NCBI GenBank assembly: GCA_037481655.1 | Contig: JBBFLF010000016.1 | Coordinates: forward strand, 13,955-59,847 | Direction of reading: 5' to 3' | Length of the DNA stretch: 45,893 nt | From: Desulfobaccales bacterium | GTDB taxonomy: Bacteria; Desulfobacterota; Desulfobaccia; Desulfobaccales; 0-14-0-80-60-11 | Shown here: positions 7,469 to 15,614 of the stretch, one piece after another | Layout of the letters: each line of letters begins with the position of its first letter | How positions within the stretch are numbered: the stretch's first letter is position 1 | Translations under genes and position numbers: made by a program | The notes under the pieces: generated by a model | Database searches by the model: none | Seen by the model: the letters and a program-made list of their open reading frames with translations, nothing else | Told to the model about the DNA's origin: nothing

Positions 7469-9064
7469 TCAAGGTTCCCTGGCCCAGGACCAGGTGTGCG
7501 GGTCTGACAAAAGGCCCAGAAGGGAAGGCCTCAGGCCCTTCAGATCCTGGTGGGCCAGATAGAGGCTGTCGAGATGGTAGAGGAAGACCCCGGGCGGATC
7601 CTCCCGCATCACTTCCTGGATCTGCCAGTACATGGCCCGCCGGGCCGAAAGCTCCAGGGTCCGCCGGGCCTTCTCCAGAAGCTCATCCACCCGCGGGTTA
7701 TGGTAGGAGAGAAAATTCCACTTGCCCTCCCCGGTCTTGGAGGAGTGCCAGACATTGTAGAGGTCCGGGTCGGGGAGGTAATGGCGGTGCAGGAGCACCA
7801 GGTCGAATTCCTTCCGGGCGATGGCCCGGTAGCGGAAGGAGAGCCACTCATAGGTCTCAATCTTCACGGGGATGCCGAGCCGCTGGAGCTGGGACTGGAT
7901 GATCTGCGCGGTGAGGGCATTCTCCCGGCTCTCAATATGGGTCACCAGGCGCAGGGGCGGCTGGCCGGCGGCCGTCCACCCCAGGGCGGCCAGTTCCTGC
8001 CGGGCGGCCTCGGGATCATACTCCGGGGCGGCAGGCGCCTCCGGGGAGAACCAGGCGCCGGGAGGGTAGGGGCCGGCGGCGGGCTGGGCCCACCCCTGCC
8101 ACACCGCGTTGATGATGGCCTGCCGGTCGATGGCCCGGGACAATGCCCGGCGCACCCGGGGGTCCTGCAGGCGGGCTTCCCGGCAGTTGAAGCCCAGAAG
8201 GCCATAGCGCCCGGCAGGGCAGCGGTAGAGGCGCAACGGGCCCAGCCCCTGGCGCCCCCGGCTCAGGGTGAGATATTGCGTGGGAGTCACTTCCAGGAAG
8301 TCCAAGCGGCCGGCCCGGAGCTCCATTAGGGCGGTGACCGGGTCGGGATGGATGCTCAGGATCAGGGTGCGGATGGCCGGAGGGCCGCCATGGTACTCGG
8401 GGAAGGCCTCCAGCACCAGGCGCTGGCCGGCCAGCCACTCCTTGACCCGATAAGGTCCGGTGCCCGGCGGGGTGCGGCTGTGGGTGAGCTCCTCCCGCTC
8501 CTTAGGGGTCCGGGGCCGGGGCAAAAGCCCGAAGGTCCAGCTTTCGAGGCCGGAGGAATACACCTCCTCATAGCGTACCACCACTGTCTGCGGGTCAAGG
8601 GCCTGCACTTCCCGGACCGGACCGAAGTGGCTGAGGTGCGGGGTGGGAAGGGTGCCGGAGGTGAGGAGCTCATAGGTGAAGACCACGTCCTCGGCCCGGA
8701 ACTCCCGGCCGTCATGCCAGCGCACCCCGGCCTTGAGGCGGAAGCGGATCTCCCGGCCGCCGTCCCGGATCTCCCAGGCCTCCGCCAGGTCCGGAGCGGC
8801 CTTAAGTTCCGGGGTCAGGCGCACCAGCCCGGGGTTGGTCCAGGCGCTGACGGTGTAGGACACCTGATCGGTGAGAAAGAGGGGATTGAGGGTGGCGGGC
8901 TCGGCAGTGAGCCCGAGGACCACCGTGTCGGCGCGAGGTGCCGGGGGCGGAGATGTGCATCCCGCCACCACCGCCAGGAGGAGAGCCGCCCCATACAGCC
9001 AGGCTCGCAGGCGAAGGACAGGGTGCCTGGTTTTGTCTCCCCCCTCCTGCGGTCCCTTGGCCAT
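7469..9064 (-). CDS. Solute-binding lipoprotein (ABC family 5, peptide/nickel type)
   Basis: A 531-residue extracytoplasmic binding protein of the SBP_bac_5 family (OppA/DppA/NikA-like). The N-terminus has a hydrophobic stretch ending in a lipobox VAGC, with the lipidated cysteine at C36. Family features include VVLGLTAEPATLNPL, PDLAEAWEIRDGGREIRFRL, GVRWHDGREF and GTGPYRV. Ligands in the family are oligopeptides, nickel chelates or heme; the sequence alone does not choose. The ATG lies two bases after the TonB-receptor stop, so translation is probably coupled. No ABC permease or ATPase gene follows, which is unusual. The TonB receptor and methyltransferase upstream suggest uptake of a scarce chelate. 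Confidence 0.9.
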   Translation of the reverse strand: MAKGPQEGGDKTRHPVLRLRAWLYGAALLLAVVAGCTSPPPAPRADTVVLGLTAEPATLNPLFLTDQVSYTVSAWTNPGLVRLTPELKAAPDLAEAWEIRDGGREIRFRLKAGVRWHDGREFRAEDVVFTYELLTSGTLPTPHLSHFGPVREVQALDPQTVVVRYEEVYSSGLESWTFGLLPRPRTPKEREELTHSRTPPGTGPYRVKEWLAGQRLVLEAFPEYHGGPPAIRTLILSIHPDPVTALMELRAGRLDFLEVTPTQYLTLSRGRQGLGPLRLYRCPAGRYGLLGFNCREARLQDPRVRRALSRAIDRQAIINAVWQGWAQPAAGPYPPGAWFSPEAPAAPEYDPEAARQELAALGWTAAGQPPLRLVTHIESRENALTAQIIQSQLQRLGIPVKIETYEWLSFRYRAIARKEFDLVLLHRHYLPDPDLYNVWHSSKTGEGKWNFLSYHNPRVDELLEKARRTLELSARRAMYWQIQEVMREDPPGVFLYHLDSLYLAHQDLKGLRPSLLGLLSDPHTWSWAREP

Positions 9065-9066
9065 CC

Positions 9067-11211
9067 TCAGTATTTTAATTTGAGACCGCCGCCCACGGTG
9101 AAGGGCGCGGCCCGGTAGCCGAAACGCTCCTGATAGCGTTCATCCGTCAGGTTATGCAGAAAGCCATACAACTCCACGTGTTCCCGCCCCCGTAAGCGGA
9201 TGGGCACGGAGCCTTCCAGGTCCAGAGTAACGTAAGCCGGCTGGCGCCGCACCCGCAGGTCGGTGTTGAACAGGGTGTTATTGTTGTAAATGACCTTCTG
9301 GTCGGAGACAAAACTGAGATACAGGGCAATTTTCTCGTTATATTTCCCTTTATATTGAATGCCGGCATTGATTTTATGGGCCGGCAGGGCCGGGACTTCC
9401 TTAAAACCACGATCCTGGGGGACCACAAAACGGTCCACCAGGGGATCGCCCGACACCCGGCTCTTCTGGAAGGTGTAATTGGCGAAGACGGTGAAACCCC
9501 AGGGCAGTTTGTGGGAGGCCTCCAGTTCAATGCCGTAGATGATGGCCCGGTCAATATTGTAGGAGACAAAATTGATCAGATCGAAATGAATGAAATCATT
9601 GATATAGTAAAAGTAGGGAGAGACCCCCAGCATGGTCTTGCCCCGCCAGTTATACTTGACGCCGCCTTGCAGGAGGAGGCCGTCCTCTTTTTTGAGGGGC
9701 AGGCGGCTGAAGACGTCGGCAAAATCGCTGTCCTGGGTGAAGTGCCAGTAATACTCCGGCGGGGTGGCCAGCCTTAAGGCCCGGGCCACGCTAAGATAGG
9801 CCAGGCTGTCCTCCCCCAGGAGATAAGTGAGTTTCAGGGAAGGGGACACCCCTTCCTGGGTCAGGTCCTGGCGGATGAGGTCCGGGGCGGCCCGCCCGGC
9901 CGGGCCGGGGGTGGCCTCCAGCCGGGAATAGCGCAACCCTGGGGTGAGGATCAGCTTGTCGGTGAGCTTCCAGTCGTCCATGAGATAGACGCCCAGGACC
10001 CGGGAATTGACATAGTTGCCGTTCTGGCGGACGAACCCGGGCCGGAAATAGCGGTAATCGTCGGGGAAGAGCTTGTCGCCCCGGTCCAGGAAGCGGCAGT
10101 AATCCACCCCCAGGGTAAAGGTGTGCGGCCCCCAGGGGTGACGGTAACGGCCGTCGAAACCGTAGGAATCATCGTCGAAAAAGGTCTTGTGAAACACCCG
10201 CCCCAGGGCGGCCCGGGTGTTGTAAGCTTCCCGCTGGCCGTAATTCTTCCAGAACCGGGCCTGAAAGAGGCCCTGGAGGATCTTTTGCTCGTAGTTCACA
10301 TCGAAAATCACCCGCTCCTTGGTCCAGAAGCTCCCAGGTTCCGGATAGGCCCCCATGCCGCCGTACATGATATCCCCGTCGGAGGCCGGAAAGTTTGGGT
10401 TGCGGGGGCTGTCGTAGAGGGGCGAGTCATAGTCCTTGCTCAGGCGGTTGTTCACCAGAAAGCCCTTGGTGATGGAGAGGAGCTGGACGTTGGCGAACAG
10501 CTTCCCCTGCCAGGGGAGATTCAGGCCGCTATAGAAATTGAGATTCTTGATGCGGAAGCGGCCGTTATACAGATAACCGTCGCTGGAGGCGTAGCCGCCG
10601 CTGACGGCATACTCAAAAGGGCCGGATTGCGGCCGCCAACCGTGGTAAAAGTTGACAGAGGCGGTATCGAAGCGGGCCAGCCCGGTTTGCAGCTCGAACC
10701 GGGGCTGGGGGGTGGGCTTTTTGGTCACCAGGTTGATCACCCCGCCCAGGGTGTTGCCGTAGCGCGGGTCACTCACCCCCTTGATGAGCTCGATGCGCTC
10801 GATATTGTTCAAGGGGATGGTGGTCCAGTCAATGAAGTGGCCTCCAGCGGTGCCCGGAGTATTCAGGGGCCGGCCGTCGATGGTCACCAGGATCCGCCGG
10901 GCCCCGAAGCCCCGGATGCGGATGGAGTCGTCATCCAAGGCGCCCCCCACCTCCTGGAGCCGCTGCACATCCACCCCCGGGAGGCGCTTCAAGGCGCCGT
11001 CCAAAGTGGTGCCCAACCCCTGGAGGAGGACCTCCGGCTTGATCACCGTCATATTGGGGGTTTCAATGTTGCTTTGCAGTTCCCTCTCGGTGATCTCCAG
11101 CTCCTGCAGCAGGAAGAGTTCCGGGACCTTCTTCCCGGGGTCTTCCTCCGCCCCTGCCGCCACGCCACTGAGAACCGCCAGCGCCATCCAGAGATAGCCC
11201 AGTCTCTTCAT
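9067..11211 (-). CDS. TonB-dependent outer-membrane receptor
   Basis: A 714-residue outer-membrane transporter that uses TonB energy to import a large or scarce ligand. A signal peptide ends near AGA at residue 21. The plug domain (about 35-145) contains LKRLPGVDVQ, SIRIRGFGARRILVTIDGRP and GGVINLVTKKP. The rest is a 22-strand-type barrel ending PFTVGGGLKLKY with the terminal aromatic residue expected for BAM recognition. I chose the ATG at 11211 because AGAGG precedes it and a normal signal peptide follows; an in-frame start at 11238 is possible. The start lies 149 bp inside the upstream methyltransferase frame. The ligand could be a siderophore, cobalamin or nickel/cobalt chelate; no cobalamin riboswitch precedes it. 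Confidence 0.95.
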   Translation of the reverse strand: MKRLGYLWMALAVLSGVAAGAEEDPGKKVPELFLLQELEITERELQSNIETPNMTVIKPEVLLQGLGTTLDGALKRLPGVDVQRLQEVGGALDDDSIRIRGFGARRILVTIDGRPLNTPGTAGGHFIDWTTIPLNNIERIELIKGVSDPRYGNTLGGVINLVTKKPTPQPRFELQTGLARFDTASVNFYHGWRPQSGPFEYAVSGGYASSDGYLYNGRFRIKNLNFYSGLNLPWQGKLFANVQLLSITKGFLVNNRLSKDYDSPLYDSPRNPNFPASDGDIMYGGMGAYPEPGSFWTKERVIFDVNYEQKILQGLFQARFWKNYGQREAYNTRAALGRVFHKTFFDDDSYGFDGRYRHPWGPHTFTLGVDYCRFLDRGDKLFPDDYRYFRPGFVRQNGNYVNSRVLGVYLMDDWKLTDKLILTPGLRYSRLEATPGPAGRAAPDLIRQDLTQEGVSPSLKLTYLLGEDSLAYLSVARALRLATPPEYYWHFTQDSDFADVFSRLPLKKEDGLLLQGGVKYNWRGKTMLGVSPYFYYINDFIHFDLINFVSYNIDRAIIYGIELEASHKLPWGFTVFANYTFQKSRVSGDPLVDRFVVPQDRGFKEVPALPAHKINAGIQYKGKYNEKIALYLSFVSDQKVIYNNNTLFNTDLRVRRQPAYVTLDLEGSVPIRLRGREHVELYGFLHNLTDERYQERFGYRAAPFTVGGGLKLKY

Positions 11212-12007
11212 AGCCAGCCTCTTCGGGACGGTCGACATCCTCTCTGTCCCACCAGAAAATCCCCACCCGGGCCGTATCCGGAAGCCACCAGCGGCCCTGA
11301 TGGAAAACCAGACGCCGCCTCAGGTCCGCCACCTCCCCCGGGGTGGGCGGGCGTCTCAGCCGGTGGCGCAGATGCGCCGCCACCTCCCCCAGGTGGCGGT
11401 AAACGTAGGAGCTCTCCGTGCGGTAAAACCGGAGACGGCTCAAGCGGTAGCCCGCCGTGCCTGCCGGCTTAAGGAGCCGGGGCCAACTCACCTCGCTGAT
11501 GACGCAGACATGCCGGGGCGCGCCGGCAAAGAGTTTCCGGAAGGCCGCCTCAAAGCCGCTGCTGCAGACCTGCAGACTGTTGCAGGCCAGGATGAGGTCG
11601 TACCCCGCAACGTCCGTGAGCGGCAGGTCCTCCCAGGGACGGACCTCCACCTGCCGGGGTGCCAGGCCCCGGCGCCGGCTTTCCTCCCGCAGCAGGCCTT
11701 GCATGCCCCGGCAAGGCTCCAGGGCGGTCACTCGACAGCCCCGCGCCTCCAAGGGCAGGGCCAGGACGCCATTTCCCGCCCCCACATCCAGCACCCGCCA
11801 GCCCGGCCGCACCCGAGGGAATAGAAAGCTCAGGATGGGCCGGTGGTAGTCATTGTGGGCCAGCCACAGGCGGTGCCAGCGGACCTGGCCCTCCCAATAA
11901 GCCAGGTCCCGGATATGGGCCGGGAGGGCCTCCGCCCGTCGGACCCTGGATCTTGGGCCGGGGTGGTCAACTGCCGTCAGCTTGTGCACAGGGACAGAAA
12001 GCCGCAT
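11063..12007 (-). CDS. Class I SAM-dependent methyltransferase
   Basis: A 314-residue protein with a Rossmann-type methyltransferase core: motif I RVLDVGAGNGVLALPL near residues 70-85, motif II VTALEP, and a motif IV-like DLILACNSLQVC. The substrate is unknown. The ATG at 12007 (or TTG at 12010) lies only a few bases downstream of an intrinsic terminator and has no visible Shine-Dalgarno site, so expression probably depends on readthrough of the leader RNA. The last ~50 residues are Gly/Arg-rich and overlap the TonB-receptor start in another frame. They look like read-through of non-native sequence, so a frameshift or lost stop near 11240 is possible. Context suggests modification of a compound taken up through the receptor. 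Confidence 0.8.
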   Translation of the reverse strand: MRLSVPVHKLTAVDHPGPRSRVRRAEALPAHIRDLAYWEGQVRWHRLWLAHNDYHRPILSFLFPRVRPGWRVLDVGAGNGVLALPLEARGCRVTALEPCRGMQGLLREESRRRGLAPRQVEVRPWEDLPLTDVAGYDLILACNSLQVCSSGFEAAFRKLFAGAPRHVCVISEVSWPRLLKPAGTAGYRLSRLRFYRTESSYVYRHLGEVAAHLRHRLRRPPTPGEVADLRRRLVFHQGRWWLPDTARVGIFWWDREDVDRPEEAGYEETGLSLDGAGGSQWRGGRGGGRPREEGPGTLPAAGAGDHREGTAKQH

Positions 12008-12011
12008 CAAG

Positions 12012-12056
12012 AAAAAAAGCCATGAAAGCCGCGTGCGTCGCAGCAGCCTTCATGGC
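12012..12056 (-). terminator. Intrinsic terminator at the end of the structured RNA
   Basis: On the minus strand GCCATGAA pairs with TTCATGGC (12049-12056 with 12019-12026), and further G-C pairs can form inside. A run of seven Ts (A at 12012-12018 on plus) follows directly. It stands five bases before the methyltransferase ATG, so it would block that operon unless readthrough occurs. Confidence 0.8.
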
Positions 12057-12200
12057 TTGGGTAATCGTGGTATTACTCAGCCCATGGGGCTGAGGGGGCC
12101 GCTTACTTTTAGCGAGCGGCCTGTCATTTCTTCTGAACGCGCCGGCTTTTCAGGCCCGGCGCCGGGGTTCATCCCGCGTTGACCGCCACCATAGCGGGAT
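12012..12200 (-). ncRNA. Structured RNA / leader of unknown class
   Basis: Read on the minus strand, this gap folds into serial hairpins. They are CCCGC/GCGGG at the 5' end, a two-part stem at 12134-12171, GGCCGCT/AGCGGCC at 12097-12121, CTCAGCCC/GGGCTGAG at 12076-12094, GTAAT/ATTAC at 12061-12076, and a terminator at 12012-12056. The loop of the second hairpin (GGCCTG) can also pair with CAGGCC just before the third, a pseudoknot or alternative pairing. It sits between the RND operon terminator and the methyltransferase start. It could be a riboswitch-type leader or a free small RNA. I cannot match it to a known class from memory. Confidence 0.6.
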
Positions 12201-12238
12201 TTGCCCCCACTGTCAAGCGAAAGAAGAGGGGGAAAGAG

Positions 12239-12257
12239 AAAAAAGGGCGGCTGCCCT
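12239..12257 (-). terminator. Intrinsic terminator of the RND efflux operon
   Basis: AGGGC-AGCC-GCCCT followed by six Ts on the minus strand, a few bases after the stop codon of the RND pump gene. The stem is short (5 bp) but GC-rich and correctly placed. Confidence 0.6.
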
Positions 12258-12262
12258 GACGC

Positions 12263-15200
12263 TCAGGCGGTGGTCTTCCGGGCCAGGCGGTAGAAGATCA
12301 GGGGCACCACCACCAAAGAAAACGCGGTGGAGGCAAAGAGGCCGAAGATAAACGACCAGGCCAGGCCGGAGAAGATGGGGTCCAGGGTGATAACCCAGGA
12401 GCCGAACATGGCCGCCCCGGCGGTGAGCAAAATGGGCCGGAAACGCACCGCCCCGGACTGCAGCACTGCGTCTTTGAGGCTCAGGCCTTTGTCCAGGTTG
12501 TGGTGAATGAAGTCGATGAGGATGATGGAGTTGCGCACCACGATGCCCGCCAGGGCAATGAGGCCGATCATGGCGGTGGCGGTGAAATAGATGGGGTCGG
12601 CATAGCCTGCCACCTTCCCGGCAAAGAGGAGGTTTAAGAGGGCAAAGCCGGGCATCACCCCGATGAGGGTGAGGGGGATGGCCACCATGATGATAAGGGG
12701 CATGCCGTAGGACTGGGTCTGCAGGACCAAGAGGATGTAGATGCCCACCAAGGCCCCGGCAAAGGCCAGCCCCAGGTCCCGGAAGACCTCCACGGTGATC
12801 TTCCATTCCCCTTCGCCGGACCAGTTCACTCGGAACCCGGGGGGCAGGGGGTGGCGCGAGACCTCCCCCATGAGGTGGAGGATGGCGTTCACCGGGCTGG
12901 TGCCGGCGGTGTCCCCGGTGACGAAGACCACCCGCTCCAGGTTCTTGCGCATGATGGGCTGGGGCGCGGTGTCCAGGACAAACTCACCCAGTTCCGTGAG
13001 CGGCACCAGGCTGCCCGTGGGGCTTTTGAGGCGCAGTTGGCCCAAGGATTCCGTGCCCGAGCGCTCCGTCCGGGGCCAACGCAGGACGATCTCCAGGGGC
13101 AGGCGCTCAGTCTCCACATGCAGCCGGCCCACCGCCTCCCCGGCCTGGGCAATGGCCAGGCTGCGGGCGATCTGCACCGGCGCCAGGCCGCTTAAGGCCG
13201 CCTTTTCCCGGTCGATGAGGAAGCGCCAGCGGGGGCGGTCCGCCTCCACCGTGGTGTCCACGTCCACCACGCCCGGGGTCTCCTGAAACATCTGCTTCAA
13301 TGGCCGGGCGGCGGCAATGAGCTCCTCATAGGCGGCGCCGGGCGGTCCGTAGACCTCCCCCACCAGGGTCTGGAGGACCGGCGGCCCCGGCGGCACCTCC
13401 ACGATCTTCAGGCGCACCTGGTGCCTCTCCGCCAGCCGGGTAAGCTCGGGGCGGATCCGCAAAGCGATGGCGTGGCTGGCGGCGGCGCGGTGGTGCTTGT
13501 CCGCCAGCTTCACCCGGATCTCCCCCACCGAGGGGCCGCGCTTGAGATAGTAGTGGCGCACCAGGCCGTTGAAGTCCATGGGCGAGGTCACTCCGGCGAA
13601 GGTGACGGCGTGGTCCACCTCGTTGACCCGGGAGAGATAGGCGGCGAGCTCGCTTAAGGCCCGCTGGGTGCCCTCCAGGGTGGAGTCCTCCGGCAGGTCC
13701 GCCACCACCAGGAGCTCATCCTTGTTGTCAAAGGGGAGCATCTTCAAGGGCACCAGCCCCACCACCGGCAAAAGCAGGGCGAGGACAAAGAGGAGCACCA
13801 TGCCCGCCAGAAACAGCCGGGCCAGGCGGTCCCGGGTGAGGAGCGGGGTCATGAGGCGGGTGTAGAGGCGATAGATCCAGGTCTCTTCCAGCACAAAGGG
13901 TTTGGCCTCCCGGCCGTATTCCTTTTTGAGCAGGTGGTAGGTGGCCCAGGGGGTGACGGTGAAGGCCACCACCAGGCTCATGAGCATGGCCAGAGGCACG
14001 TTCACTGGCATGGGCCGCATGTAGGGCCCCATCATGCCGGTGACGAAGAACATGGGGATAAAACTGATGATCACTGTGAAAGTGGCGAGGATGGTGGGCG
14101 CCCGCACCTCATCCACCGCCACCAGGGTGGCCTCCAAAGGCGGGTACAGACGTAACTGGAAGTGGCGATGGATGTTTTCCACGTCAATGATGGGGTCATC
14201 CACCAGGAGGCCCAAAGAGAGGATGAGGGCAAAGAGGGTCACCCGGTTGATGGTGTAGCCGAAGAGCATGTTGCCGGTCAGGGTGATGGCCAGGGTCAGG
14301 GGCACCGCCAGGGCCACGATGAGGGCCTCCCGCCAGCCCAGGGCCAGGGTGAGGAGCAGGGTGATGGAGAGCACCGCGATCATCAGCTCCCGGATGAGCT
14401 TGTTCACCTTGTCATTGGCGGTGCGGCCGTAGTTGCGGGTCACCTCGGCAAAGATGTCCGGGGGCAGGATCTGCTTTTTCAGCTCCTCAATGCGGTTCAG
14501 CAGCCCCTGGGCCACCGCCACCGCGTTGGTGCCGGGGCGTTTGGCAAAGGCCAGGGTGACCGCGGGGTAAAAACGGCCGGGCTCCACTCCCGGAGGGAGA
14601 TTGCCGTGGGCCGGACCGAAGACCAGGCGGCTCAGCTCCACCGGCTCCTCGGGGCCGTCGGTGATCTGGGCCACCTCCTCCAGAAAGACCGGCTTGCCCT
14701 GATGCACCCCCACCACCAGGCGGGCCACCTCCCGGGCGCTGCGAAAGAAAGGTCCCGACTCCAGGAGAAACTCCCGGTCATTAAAAGAGAAGTGCCCCGC
14801 CGGCAGGTTGACGTTGCCCGCCTCCAGGGCCCGGGTCAGGTCCAGAAGGTCCAGGTGCCGGGCCGCCAGCCGGGCCGGGTCCGGGGTGATGCGGAGCTGA
14901 CGTCTGGTGCCCGCCACCACGAAGGTGCGGGCAGTGTCGGGAATGTTCTGCAGCCGGTGCAGCAGTTCGTCCGCCACCCGCCGGAGTTCATAGTCATCCG
15001 CCCGGGGGCTCCACAGGGTGAGGGTGAGGATGGGCACATCGTCAATGCCCATGGGCTTCACCACCCAGCCCGCCACGCCGGAGGGCACCTGGTCGATATT
15101 GGAGAAGACCTGGTTGTAGGTCTTCACCAGGGCGTCCTCCATGCGCTCTCCCACCCGGAATTTGGCGGTCACCACCGCAAAACCGGGCCGGGCCAGGGAG

Positions 15201-15478
15201 TAGAGGTCCTCCAGGCCGTCCATCTCCCAGAGCTTCTTTTCCAGGTTGATGACCACCAGGTTTTCCACCTCCTGGGGCTCAGCCCCGGGGAAGCGGATGA
15301 GGACATCCACCATGGGCACCCGGATCTGGGGGTCCTCTTCCCGGGGGGTGGCCAAAAGCGCCACCGCGCCGGCCAAGAGGCTGATGAGGATGAAGATGGT
15401 GGGCAGCTTGGAGGTGAGGAAGACCTCCACCAGGCGGGCGGTGAGGCCCAGTTGGGGCTTGTCGGGGCCGTTCGTCAT
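12263..15478 (-). CDS. RND-family efflux pump permease
   Basis: A 1071-residue inner-membrane proton-driven pump (AcrB/MexB-like HAE family), full length. It has twelve expected membrane spans in two repeats: one span near residue 30, a large periplasmic porter loop, five further spans, and the same again in the second half. TM4 contains the proton-relay pair in LLVDDPIIDVENI. The second half starts its porter with LKMLPFDNKDELLVVADLP. The last gene of the TolC-adaptor-pump operon, it is separated from the adaptor by 136 bp that hold a palindromic repeat. Substrates are unknown; it lacks the metal-specific methionine features of CusA-type pumps as far as I can see. A terminator follows at 12239-12257. 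Confidence 0.95.
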   Translation of the reverse strand: MTNGPDKPQLGLTARLVEVFLTSKLPTIFILISLLAGAVALLATPREEDPQIRVPMVDVLIRFPGAEPQEVENLVVINLEKKLWEMDGLEDLYSLARPGFAVVTAKFRVGERMEDALVKTYNQVFSNIDQVPSGVAGWVVKPMGIDDVPILTLTLWSPRADDYELRRVADELLHRLQNIPDTARTFVVAGTRRQLRITPDPARLAARHLDLLDLTRALEAGNVNLPAGHFSFNDREFLLESGPFFRSAREVARLVVGVHQGKPVFLEEVAQITDGPEEPVELSRLVFGPAHGNLPPGVEPGRFYPAVTLAFAKRPGTNAVAVAQGLLNRIEELKKQILPPDIFAEVTRNYGRTANDKVNKLIRELMIAVLSITLLLTLALGWREALIVALAVPLTLAITLTGNMLFGYTINRVTLFALILSLGLLVDDPIIDVENIHRHFQLRLYPPLEATLVAVDEVRAPTILATFTVIISFIPMFFVTGMMGPYMRPMPVNVPLAMLMSLVVAFTVTPWATYHLLKKEYGREAKPFVLEETWIYRLYTRLMTPLLTRDRLARLFLAGMVLLFVLALLLPVVGLVPLKMLPFDNKDELLVVADLPEDSTLEGTQRALSELAAYLSRVNEVDHAVTFAGVTSPMDFNGLVRHYYLKRGPSVGEIRVKLADKHHRAAASHAIALRIRPELTRLAERHQVRLKIVEVPPGPPVLQTLVGEVYGPPGAAYEELIAAARPLKQMFQETPGVVDVDTTVEADRPRWRFLIDREKAALSGLAPVQIARSLAIAQAGEAVGRLHVETERLPLEIVLRWPRTERSGTESLGQLRLKSPTGSLVPLTELGEFVLDTAPQPIMRKNLERVVFVTGDTAGTSPVNAILHLMGEVSRHPLPPGFRVNWSGEGEWKITVEVFRDLGLAFAGALVGIYILLVLQTQSYGMPLIIMVAIPLTLIGVMPGFALLNLLFAGKVAGYADPIYFTATAMIGLIALAGIVVRNSIILIDFIHHNLDKGLSLKDAVLQSGAVRFRPILLTAGAAMFGSWVITLDPIFSGLAWSFIFGLFASTAFSLVVVPLIFYRLARKTTA

Positions 15479-15514
15479 GCTCTGGCGAGCTCTCCAGCAA
15501 AGGATACGATTATC

Positions 15515-15556
15515 GGGAGAGGGGGCCAGGGGTCGAGGCCCCCTGCCCCCTCTCCC
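15515..15556. repeat. REP-like GC palindrome, copy B
   Basis: GGGAGAGGGGGCCAGGGG, a 3-4 base tip, then CCCCTGCCCCCTCTCCC. It lies inside the efflux operon between adaptor and pump genes, followed by a second C-rich/G-rich pair at 15562-15594. In the mRNA it would form a strong hairpin in the intercistronic spacer and could uncouple or stabilise the two parts. Confidence 0.75.
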
Positions 15557-15614
15557 GAGCCCTCTCCCCCAACCCCTTGAGGGGGTGGGGGGAGGAAGTC
15601 CCAGAGAAGGAGGG

